NCBI GenBank assembly: GCA_009692985.1
Contig: SHYF01000106.1
Location: forward strand, 1-6,193
Reading direction: 5' to 3'
Length of the DNA stretch: 6,193 bases
Origin: Dehalococcoidia bacterium
GTDB lineage: Bacteria; Chloroflexota; Dehalococcoidia; Lucifugimonadales; SHYF01
The position numbers and the translations under genes were made by a program. Under the pieces are notes generated by a model. That model searched no databases. It had not been told where the DNA came from and was given only the letters and a program-made list of their open reading frames with translations. Positions 1-5,563 of the stretch are shown one piece after another. Every line of letters begins with the position of its first letter. Positions within the stretch are counted from its first letter, which is position 1.

Positions 1-54
1 TTTGACAGGTTCACCACGAACGGAAGAAAAACCGTTCGCCATGAGCCTGTCAAA
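1..54. repeat. Imperfect palindrome of the dispersed CCGTTCGCC-TGAGC-TTGTC-AA repeat family
   Basis: The arms at 1-23 and 32-54 are inverted copies with 4 mismatches in 23 positions, separated by an A-rich 8 nt loop (24-31). The right arm with its flank (32-59) matches the unit at 3077-3104 at about 24 of 28 positions, so this is one member of a family spread through the window. The palindrome ends about 30 nt before the exosortase start and could form a strong hairpin in RNA or single-stranded DNA. Whether it terminates an upstream transcript or is simply a REP-like element cannot be told from the window. Confidence 0.8.
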
Positions 55-72
55 GGGCGGTGCCGTGGTTGA

Positions 73-78
73 GGGAGG
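73..78 (+). promoter_or_regulatory. Ribosome binding site deciding the exosortase start
   Basis: GGGAGG lies 8 nt before the ATG at 87. It is too close to the ATG at 81 and lies downstream of the GTG at 60, so it supports 87 as the start. Confidence 0.55.
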
Positions 79-86
79 GCATGCGT

Positions 87-611
87 ATGGCTAGCAAGAT
101 TCCAGGCCTCTTTCGAGGCAACAGGCTGCGGGAGATTGGCAGGCTGCTCGTAATAGCATTGAGCCTGGCCATCGCTCTGCTGGTCAATTTCCGGCTGTTT
201 GGCACACCATTTGTGGACGCCGTCTCGCGGTGGACGGCCGTCTCGGCGGCGGGTGCGCTCAACGCCCTGGGCGCTTCCGTGGTCAACACCGGCACCATCG
301 TCGGCTCTTCCAGCTTCGCCTACAACGTCGTCGCCGAATGCACCGCCATCGGCCCCATCATCCTTTTCGCCGGCGCTGTCCTGGCGTATCAGGCAACCTG
401 GCGAAGCAGGCTAGTAGGCATAAGCATGGGCGTGGTACTCCTTTCAGCCCTCAACCTGGTGCGGCTGGTCAGCCTGTTCTACATAGGGGCCTACTTCCCC
501 AACTACCTGCCCATGGCTCACTACCTGGTGTGGCAGGCGGCAATCATCCTGTTCGCCATTCTGCTGTGGCTGTTCTGGGCGGACAGGCTCACCGGTCGCG
601 CTCATGGGTAG
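87..611 (+). CDS. Exosortase/archaeosortase family transpeptidase (XrtH-like)
   Basis: Integral membrane protein of 174 aa, mostly hydrophobic. The catalytic triad of the exosortase/archaeosortase family is visible: Cys85 in AECTAIGP, Arg126 in NLVRLVSLFYIG, and His145 in AHYLVWQ. Family members cleave a C-terminal sorting tag (a short motif, one membrane helix and a basic tail) from secreted proteins at the membrane and are thought to transfer the product to a new anchor. Length and the R/H block resemble the short single-domain exosortase H type more than the longer EpsH forms; this subtype call is from memory. The ATG at 87 was chosen for its ribosome binding site; an ATG at 81 and a GTG at 60 are in frame, the latter touching the upstream repeat. 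The TAG stop overlaps the next gene by 8 nt, implying translational coupling. No target protein with a sorting tag is in the window. Confidence 0.85.
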   Translation: MASKIPGLFRGNRLREIGRLLVIALSLAIALLVNFRLFGTPFVDAVSRWTAVSAAGALNALGASVVNTGTIVGSSSFAYNVVAECTAIGPIILFAGAVLAYQATWRSRLVGISMGVVLLSALNLVRLVSLFYIGAYFPNYLPMAHYLVWQAAIILFAILLWLFWADRLTGRAHG

Positions 612-1155
612 CTATCTGTTCCTTGCGGTGCGCACCCTGGCGGCGGTGGTCATCGCAGCATCGTTGTGGCCCTTCGCAGCCGACAGATACAACGCCCTGG
701 TGGTAAGATTGGCTGGTGGATTCCTTCCGACAGACATCGCCGCGCGGGCAGGAGAGGGCCGTATATACCTGGACTTCCTGGCCGCCGAAAAGGGGGCGGG
801 ACTCGGCCTTCACGGGTACGTGCTCCACTTTGGGCTGATCCTGGTTGCCGCACTGGTGGTCACAACCCCCGGACTGGGCCTGGTTCGAGCCGTGGCGTGG
901 ACGGCTGGCGTCCTGGGCCTGTTTCTTGCCATTCATGTCGTGGGCGTGGCACTCTTTGTCTGGGGGATCCATGCCGCCACCCAGGAGGATGGTGGAGTTA
1001 CCATTGGACAGGTCATGACTGCATTCGCTGTCTTCTGGGCGTTGCTGCCCGCGGTGATAGGCGGAGCCTGGTGCTACTGGCGCTGGCTTCCGACGCTGAG
1101 AGTCCCTGGCAGGAAGGACGGCGTCCCCTTGGACAACGCTTCAGCAGACCGCTGA
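604..1155 (+). CDS. Exosortase-associated four-helix membrane protein
   Basis: Hydrophobic protein of 183 aa with four likely membrane segments at about residues 5-24, 73-93, 95-120 and 134-160. A polar stretch (about 42-66, containing EGRIYLDFLAAEKG) lies between the first two and is probably extracytoplasmic or peripheral. No catalytic motif is recognisable. Its start lies inside the end of the exosortase gene (ATGGGTAG) and has no clear ribosome binding site of its own, so it is most likely translated by coupling. Exosortase H genes are usually followed by a membrane protein of similar size and unknown role; position and topology suggest this is an equivalent partner, perhaps in substrate presentation or complex assembly. 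That role is inferred from context and not shown by any motif. The stop is TGA, followed within 25 nt by a terminator-like hairpin. Confidence 0.65.
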   Translation: MGSYLFLAVRTLAAVVIAASLWPFAADRYNALVVRLAGGFLPTDIAARAGEGRIYLDFLAAEKGAGLGLHGYVLHFGLILVAALVVTTPGLGLVRAVAWTAGVLGLFLAIHVVGVALFVWGIHAATQEDGGVTIGQVMTAFAVFWALLPAVIGGAWCYWRWLPTLRVPGRKDGVPLDNASADR

Positions 1156-1176
1156 AAAAAGGGAGTGCAGAGGGGC

Positions 1177-1208
1177 AACGGGGGTGTCCCCCGTTCTTCT
1201 CTTCTTTA
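1177..1208 (+). terminator. Terminator-like hairpin after the exosortase operon
   Basis: A perfect 8 bp stem (AACGGGGG at 1177-1184, CCCCCGTT at 1188-1195) with a 3 nt loop is followed by the pyrimidine tract CTTCTCTTCTTT. The U-run is interrupted by C, so termination may be partial. It separates the membrane-protein pair from aroKB. Confidence 0.6.
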
Positions 1209-1218
1209 CCGCCTTCCT

Positions 1219-1276
1219 GTCCAGAGCCTGTCCTTGAGCGCAGCGAAGGAAAGGGGGTAGGGGGATGGTCGAAGGT
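1219..1276. repeat. Degenerate dispersed-repeat fragments upstream of aroKB
   Basis: The CTTGAGCGCAGCGAAGGA block near 1231-1250 and GATGGTCGAAGGT at 1264-1276 both resemble the repeat core TGAGCTTGTCGAAGG but are divergent. The second contains the ATG at 1265 that would be the longest start for aroKB. Family membership is less certain than for the units at 1-60 and 2984-3104. Confidence 0.4.
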
Positions 1277-1309
1277 GTTTCAAACCCCTGGAAGGTAGGA
1301 AAACATAGC

Positions 1310-2968
1310 GTGAGCGACAACATTATCATCATCACTGGCTTCTCCGGCACAGGCAAGTCCCGCGTTGGCAGGGCCGTTGCCCAGCTTCTGGGGTGGGAGC
1401 TGGTAGATACAGATGCGGATGTCGTGCGGCGGGCAGGCAAGCCAATAGCCCGCATCTTCCAGGATTCAGGCGAGGACGCCTTTCGACAGATGGAACGCCA
1501 GGCGTTACAGGAGGCCTGCCTCAGCCAGCGGCGCGTGGTGGCCTCTGGCGGCGGCGCTATCATGGACACGGCCAGTCGTGACCTCATGGACCGCTCAGGG
1601 TTCCTGGTGTGCCTGGAGGCACGTGCCGAGACCATCGAGCAGCGGCTGCGGCAGGAGGCTGCGGATAAACCTGAGCTCCGCCCTTTGCTCCAGGACGGCG
1701 ACCCGCTGGACCGCATACGGTCACTGAAAGAGCAGCGGCAGCCCGTCTACGCCACGGCCCGCTGGACCGTCCACACCGATAGCCTGTCGGTGGAGGAGGT
1801 GGCCCAGGAGGTTGTCCGCGCTTGGCGGCTCATCTCGGGCAAGGACTCCTCTACACGCCATCCATTCGCTGGCGCGCCAGAGCTGGCCGCCACGGTGGAG
1901 GCATCCTCTGGTAGCTGCCCTCTCCTGATTGGATGGGGGCTGCTGCCTCGCCTGGGAGAGCTGCTGCATCAGGCGGGAATCCATGGCCCGCTCTACGTCA
2001 TCACCGACGACCGCGTAGGCGCAAGGTACATGAGGGCCGCCCAGCGGTCGCTCCAGGCGGCGGAAATCGAGATGCACAGCTTCACGTTCCCCAACGGCGA
2101 AAAGAGCAAGTCGCTGGAGATGGCCACGCGGCTGTACGGCTGGCTGGCCCACATGCGCGCCCAGCGGGGCCATACGCTGGTAGCCCTGGGCGGAGGCGTC
2201 GTGGGCGACCTCACGGGCTTCGTGGCAGCCACCTACAACCGCGGCATGGGGTTCGTCCAGGTGCCCACCAGCATGGCCGCCATGATGGACGCATCCATCG
2301 GCGGCAAGACGGCGGTGAACCTGCCAGAGGCCAAGAACCTGGTGGGCGCCTTCTACCAGCCTCGCCTGGTGGTTGCCGACGTGGCGACGCTGCGAACGCT
2401 TCCTCAGCGCGAGACGATGGAGGGGTGGGCGGAGGCCATCAAGCACGGCCTCATCCTGGACGCTGGGCTGTTCAGGACATTCGAGGAGCAGGCCGACCAG
2501 CTCCTGGCCCTGGAGCCGGAGCTTACCACCGATGTCATCCGCCGCAGCATGGCAATCAAGGCCAGGGTGGTCTCCGAGGACGAGCTGGAAACCACGGGAT
2601 ACAGGACGCTGCTCAACTACGGCCACACCATAGGCCACGGCCTGGAGGCGGCCACCGAGTACGGCACGTTCCTCCACGGCGAGGGCGTCTCCATAGGCAT
2701 GATGGGCGCTGCCAGAATAGGCCAGCGGATGGGCGTCACGCCCAAAGAGGTGATGGAGCGCCAGGAGGCCATCCTGCGACGGTTCAACCTGCCGGTGGCC
2801 TGCCCCGGTGTTGACCTCGAACGCGTGGAGGCGGCCATGTCCCTGGACAAGAAGGCGGAGGGAGCATCCATGCGGTGGGTGCTGCTGGAAGGCATGGGCC
2901 GCGCCGTGGTCCGCAGCGACGTACCGCAAGAGCTGGTGCGGCAGGTGCTAAGAGAGCTGGCGGGGTAG
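1310..2968 (+). CDS. aroKB: Bifunctional shikimate kinase / 3-dehydroquinate synthase
   Basis: Cytosolic fusion of 552 aa catalysing two steps of chorismate synthesis. The N-terminal domain (about 1-175) is a shikimate kinase: Walker A GFSGTGKS at 10-17, Asp33/Asp35 (DTD) for Mg and shikimate, IARIFQDSGEDAFR with the substrate Arg59, GGG at 80-82, and a lid Arg near 124. A linker (about 176-203) leads to 3-dehydroquinate synthase: GGGVVGDLTGF at 294-304 binds NAD, GGKTAVN at 331-337 holds the active-site Lys333, and the zinc ligands are Glu375, His439 and His456, the His spacing matching E. coli AroB. Both halves look intact. The GTG at 1310 gives VSDNIIIITGF, the usual short kinase N-terminus, with AGG-rich sequence at 1290-1299 upstream. 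The ATG at 1265 would add 15 residues coded by repeat-like DNA and cannot be excluded. The gene follows a terminator and is followed by a repeat-filled spacer, so it is probably transcribed alone. Confidence 0.93.
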   Translation: MSDNIIIITGFSGTGKSRVGRAVAQLLGWELVDTDADVVRRAGKPIARIFQDSGEDAFRQMERQALQEACLSQRRVVASGGGAIMDTASRDLMDRSGFLVCLEARAETIEQRLRQEAADKPELRPLLQDGDPLDRIRSLKEQRQPVYATARWTVHTDSLSVEEVAQEVVRAWRLISGKDSSTRHPFAGAPELAATVEASSGSCPLLIGWGLLPRLGELLHQAGIHGPLYVITDDRVGARYMRAAQRSLQAAEIEMHSFTFPNGEKSKSLEMATRLYGWLAHMRAQRGHTLVALGGGVVGDLTGFVAATYNRGMGFVQVPTSMAAMMDASIGGKTAVNLPEAKNLVGAFYQPRLVVADVATLRTLPQRETMEGWAEAIKHGLILDAGLFRTFEEQADQLLALEPELTTDVIRRSMAIKARVVSEDELETTGYRTLLNYGHTIGHGLEAATEYGTFLHGEGVSIGMMGAARIGQRMGVTPKEVMERQEAILRRFNLPVACPGVDLERVEAAMSLDKKAEGASMRWVLLEGMGRAVVRSDVPQELVRQVLRELAG

Positions 2969-2983
2969 GCCCAGCCAGCAGAG

Positions 2984-3104
2984 CCGCTCATCCTGAGCTT
3001 GTCGAAGGAAATGAACGGCAGAGAGAGGCCCACGCTCAAATGGTTCGACGGGCTCACCATGAGCGGGGACCAGAAACCGTTCGCCCTGAGCTTGTAGAAG
3101 GGCG
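2984..3104. repeat. Cluster of three dispersed-repeat units in alternating orientation
   Basis: Unit A (2984-3008, plus), unit B (3042-3066, minus) and unit C (3077-3104, plus) share the core CCG-TCR--NTGAGCYTGT-GAAGG. A and B are inverted copies matching at 19 of 25 positions, and B can also pair with C, so two mutually exclusive hairpins are possible. C is nearly the same as the unit at 32-59. The cluster begins 16 nt after the aroKB stop and may act as its transcript end, though no U-tract follows. Confidence 0.75.
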
Positions 3105-3198
3105 TGAGCGGCCCGAAGAACCTGGCTGCGGCCCGATTTGTTTCTGACGTTATGTTAATAATTTTGTATCTGGGCCATATCTGAGCATTGATCTGTAA
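3105..3198. other. Repeat-flanking spacer with AT-rich patch, possible remains of a promoter
   Basis: After the repeats a markedly AT-rich stretch (3137-3170) stands out in an otherwise GC-rich window and precedes the methyltransferase remnant. I could not place a convincing -35/-10 pair in it. In the methyltransferase frame it is closed by TGA at 3145-3147 and TAA at 3196-3198. Confidence 0.3.
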
Positions 3199-4137
3199 GA
3201 TCAGATCGCTCCGGCGGTCTGGTCTTTACAGGAAATCACTGAAGCCGATTATCTTCATTTCCTGGCCCAGCAAAAGGCAGTTCTGGTTGGGGGATCAGAG
3301 ATCCGCCTTCTGGGACACCAGCGGCCCAAGAAGCTCCAGCCAGAAGATTTCAAGACAGAGACCACCACCCTCTGGTCGTTCCCCAAGCGGGGCCGCTGGG
3401 CCACACACAAGAGCGGCTACCGGGGCAACTGGGCGCCCCAGATAGCCCGCAACATCATTCTTCGCTACTCCCGGCCTGGCGACATCGTCCTGGACCAGAT
3501 GGCCGGCGGCGGCACCACCCTGGTGGAGTGCAAGCTCATGGGCCGCAATGCCATCGGCGTGGACATCAACCGCGACGCCGTGATGCTGGCCATGGACAGG
3601 CTCAACTTCTCCAGCACCGTCCTGGAGCCACTGCCTGAAACGGATGTACGCCTCTACCAATGCGACGCCCGCAACCTGGACCTGGTTCCTGACAAATCCG
3701 TAGACCTGATAGCCACGCATCCGCCCTACGCCAACATCATCAAATACACCACGCGAGACAATGGTTCGGCCAACGGTGACCTCTCCTAGGTGCGCGACAT
3801 AGTGGCCTTCGTGGAGCAGATGCGCCTGGTGGCCACGGAGTGCTACCGTGTCCTGAAACCCGACCACTACTGCGCCATCCTGGTTGGCGACACCCGCCGC
3901 AGCAAGCACTACACGACAATCGCCTTCCGGGTCATGCAGGCGTTCCTGGAGGCGGGCTTCATCCTCAAAGAGGACATCATCAAGGCTCAGTGGAACACCC
4001 AGGCCGAGGGCCTGTGGGCGAACCTATCGCGGGACAAGAACTTCCTGCTCATCATGCACTAGCACCTATTCGTCTTCTGCAAGCCGGCGCTGGAGGAAAA
4101 AACGCGCCCCTACGCGGAGAGCATGAGGTGGTGGTGA
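3199..4137 (+). pseudogene. DNA methyltransferase (N4-cytosine/N6-adenine type), interrupted by two in-frame TAG codons
   Basis: One reading frame of 312 codons encodes a recognisable SAM-dependent DNA methyltransferase. Motif I is VLDQMAGGGTT (about codons 97-107), GVDIN (120-124) is the next SAM-site acidic motif, and THPPYA (173-178) is catalytic motif IV. Conserved downstream stretches include CYRVLKPDHYCAILVGDTRR and KNFLLIMH followed by HLFVFCKPA. The frame is broken by TAG at 3787-3789 (after GDLS) and TAG at 4060-4062, where a Glu codon (GAG) is the likely ancestor; both need only one base change. Homology-like sequence starts by about 3217 (VWSLQEITEADYLH), yet no ATG, GTG or TTG exists in frame before 3499, which lies inside motif I, and TAA stands at 3196. 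There is no internal frameshift, so decay looks recent. Motif I precedes motif IV, unlike the beta class. No restriction endonuclease partner is visible. Target base and sequence cannot be read from this. Confidence 0.8.
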
Positions 4138-4147
4138 CCCCTTTTGT

Positions 4148-4232
4148 CATTCTGAGGAGCGAAGCGACAAAGAATCTGGGGCGGTAGGGGGAATCCCCAC
4201 TCCGCCAGATTCTTCGCCTTCGGCTCAGAATG
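4148..4232. repeat. Long palindrome, CATTCTGAGGAGCGAAGC family
   Basis: Arms at 4148-4179 (CATTCTGAGGAGCGAAGCGA...) and 4205-4232 (ending CGGCTCAGAATG) are inverted copies sharing CATTCTGAG at the outer end and AGAATCTGG at the inner end. The centre (4180-4204) is itself near-palindromic (GGCGGTAGGGG against CCCCACTCCGCC), so nearly the whole 85 nt can fold into one stem. It is unrelated in sequence to the repeat family at 1-54. It begins 11 nt after the methyltransferase remnant and ends 20 nt before the promoter of the next gene, so it could insulate the two. No long U-tract follows. Confidence 0.8.
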
Positions 4233-4251
4233 CCATGTGGTAGCCAAGGGC

Positions 4252-4280
4252 TTGACGCGAGAACATGGATTGTTCATAGT
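4252..4280 (+). promoter_or_regulatory. Probable sigma-70-type promoter for the GYD gene
   Basis: TTGACG (4252-4257, 5 of 6 to consensus) and CATAGT (4275-4280, 4 of 6) are separated by exactly 17 nt, and the sequence around the -10 is locally AT-rich. It would give a leader of about 20 nt before the ATG at 4309. Assignment is by consensus match only. Confidence 0.45.
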
Positions 4281-4308
4281 AATTGTAAACATCCCGAGGT
4301 GAAAAACT

Positions 4309-4626
4309 ATGGCCTACTATCTGATGCTTACCAAGTTGACCGAGCAAGGCAGGAGGACCATCCGAGACAACCCTGCTCGAATCCAAGAGGTTAACCGCGA
4401 GATCGAGGGCATGGCCCCCAGCACCAAAGTGACGGCCCAATGGTTCCTTCTAGGCCCCTACGATTTTGCCTCCATCATTGAGGCTCCAGACAACTGGAAT
4501 ATGAGCAAGATAGCTATGGAGTTGGGTTCCCGCGGCACCGTGGAAACTCTGACAATGCCTGCCCTGCGAATCGAAGACTTCATAACTTTCATGCAGCCAC
4601 CAGCAGCCAGAGGGCATCACAGCTAG
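4309..4626 (+). CDS. GYD domain-containing small protein
   Basis: Small soluble protein of 105 aa with no signal peptide. The N-terminus MAYYLMLTKLTEQGRRTIRD, then GPYDFASIIEAPDN (49-62, the variant of the Gly-Tyr-Asp signature is GPYD) and ELGSRGTVETLTMPAL (71-86), match the GYD domain family of about 90-100 aa proteins with a ferredoxin-like dimeric alpha/beta-barrel type fold. The biochemical role of the family is not settled, so none is assigned. The start is well supported by GAGGTG at 4296-4301, 7 nt before the ATG. A probable promoter lies just upstream, and comF begins 30 nt after the stop in the same frame, so the two may be co-transcribed. Confidence 0.85.
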   Translation: MAYYLMLTKLTEQGRRTIRDNPARIQEVNREIEGMAPSTKVTAQWFLLGPYDFASIIEAPDNWNMSKIAMELGSRGTVETLTMPALRIEDFITFMQPPAARGHHS

Positions 4627-4656
4627 CACGAAGACTCTTCGAATGATCGTTGGGCT

Positions 4657-5400
4657 GTGACATTGTCCATTGCTTCCATCCTCGCACGCACGGCCGTTAC
4701 AAGTGGCGCCGCCCGCTTGGCCAGCGCGACTGTTGACCTCCTGTTCCCCAAACGGTGCGTCGGCTGCGACCGGGAAGGCGCATTCCTGTGCCAGAAGTGC
4801 CTGGCAGAACTGCCACGCGTGGAGCCTCCGTTCTGCTTCCTATGCGGACAGCCAGGCCGGCTGATGATGAGGCTCTGCCCCAGTTGCTGGGAGAGGCCGC
4901 TGGAGATAGATGGCATCCGAGCGCCCTACCGCATGGAGGGAGCCATCCGGCAGGTAGTGCACGGCTTGAAGTACCAGTACGTCCGTGCCCTGGCGCCTGA
5001 CCTGGGACACCTGCTGTCGGAGTTCATTGCTGGAAGTAACTTGCCCGCCGATGTGCTGGTTCCTGTGCCATTGCATCCCAGGCGGGAGCGCAGCCGCGGC
5101 TACAACCAGTCGCTGCTGCTGGCCCGGGAGACAGGCAAAGTGGTTGGGCTTCCGGTAGACGATAAGGCTCTACGCCGCATCCGAGCCACGCCATCCCAGG
5201 CACGGAGCTCCAGCCAAAAGGAACGCCGCGCCAACGTAGCTAATGCCTTCGCAGCGGAGACCTCGCTCGCAGAAGGCCGACGCATTCTGCTGGTGGACGA
5301 CGTTTGCACCACGGGGGCAACCCCGGAGGCATGCGCCATAGCCTTGAAGGAGGCCGGCGCCACATCCGTATGGGGCCTGACGCTAGCGCGGGAAGTCTAG
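4657..5400 (+). CDS. comF: ComF family phosphoribosyltransferase-like protein
   Basis: Soluble protein of 247 aa, the usual ComF length. The N-terminal double zinc ribbon is complete: Cys34, Cys37, Cys45, Cys48 and Cys60, Cys63, Cys74, Cys77. A type I phosphoribosyltransferase domain follows, with VPVPLHPRRERSRGYNQS at 135-152 and the PRPP-binding loop ILLVDDVCTTGAT at 210-222. In naturally competent bacteria ComF is a cytosolic factor needed for uptake of transforming DNA; homologues occur widely outside competent species and their reaction is uncertain. No other competence gene is present here, so a competence role is not supported by context. The GTG at 4657 is the only reasonable start: TAG at 4624 is the in-frame stop of the GYD gene and no other start lies between, although a TTG at 4663 is possible. 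No clear ribosome binding site is seen, consistent with coupling to the GYD gene. Confidence 0.9.
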   Translation: MTLSIASILARTAVTSGAARLASATVDLLFPKRCVGCDREGAFLCQKCLAELPRVEPPFCFLCGQPGRLMMRLCPSCWERPLEIDGIRAPYRMEGAIRQVVHGLKYQYVRALAPDLGHLLSEFIAGSNLPADVLVPVPLHPRRERSRGYNQSLLLARETGKVVGLPVDDKALRRIRATPSQARSSSQKERRANVANAFAAETSLAEGRRILLVDDVCTTGATPEACAIALKEAGATSVWGLTLAREV

Positions 5401-5429
5401 AGGTGAATTCGTGGCTTCAAGAATAGCCC

Positions 5430-5451
5430 ACCTACGACCTAAGTCGTGGGT
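5430..5451. repeat. Hairpin between convergent comF and gyrB, resembling an IS200/IS605 end
   Basis: ACCTACGAC (5430-5438) and GTCGTGGGT (5443-5451) form a 9 bp stem with one G-T wobble and a CTAA loop. It lies 29 nt after the comF stop and could slow transcription from either side, but no U-tract follows on either strand. The shape and wording (GAA...CCCAC...ACGAC..AAGTCGTGGG) resemble subterminal hairpins of IS200/IS605-type elements; no transposase or TnpB gene is present. Confidence 0.5.
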
Positions 5452-5459
5452 AGTGTGCC

Positions 5460-5477
5460 CCGCTCGTGGTGAGCCTG
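5460..5477. repeat. Partial dispersed-repeat unit
   Basis: CCGCTCGTGGTGAGCCTG matches the reverse complement of the unit at 3042-3066 at all but two positions and also resembles the reverse complement of 1-23. It is cut short, lacking the GTCGAA part. The rest of the spacer between comF and gyrB (5478-5563) shows nothing I can name. Confidence 0.5.
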
Positions 5478-5563
5478 GCCCCGCCTGACTACTTGAGCAA
5501 AGGCAGAGAGCCGTTGCCATCCTGCGGCAAACTGAGGACGGCACAGGGCACTTTCAACAGGCC

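Noticed and set aside
1933..2814. 293-codon plus-strand frame inside aroKB
   Set aside because: Gly/Arg/His-rich out-of-frame translation overlapping the intact 3-dehydroquinate synthase domain.
1721..2929. 402-codon open frame on the minus strand opposite aroKB
   Set aside because: It is a high-GC shadow of a well-supported gene; its translation is low-complexity and resembles no family.
2984..3104. CRISPR array
   Set aside because: The repeats alternate in orientation, vary in sequence and have irregular spacing; no cas gene is nearby.
3137..3170. A -35/-10 promoter in the AT-rich patch before the methyltransferase remnant
   Set aside because: No pair of hexamers matched consensus with acceptable spacing, so only the AT-rich character is reported.
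3188..3445. 85-codon TTG-start frame at the beginning of the methyltransferase region
   Set aside because: It is out of frame with the methyltransferase homology, which runs in the adjacent frame from about 3217; no family resemblance.
3295..3909. 204-codon minus-strand frame opposite the methyltransferase
   Set aside because: Antisense shadow. The plus-strand frame carries clear methyltransferase motifs; the antisense translation has none.
3787..4062. Reassignment of TAG to a sense codon (for example pyrrolysine or glutamine)
   Set aside because: Five of the six other genes here (exosortase, aroKB, GYD, comF, gyrB) end in TAG at the family-expected position, so TAG works as a normal stop.
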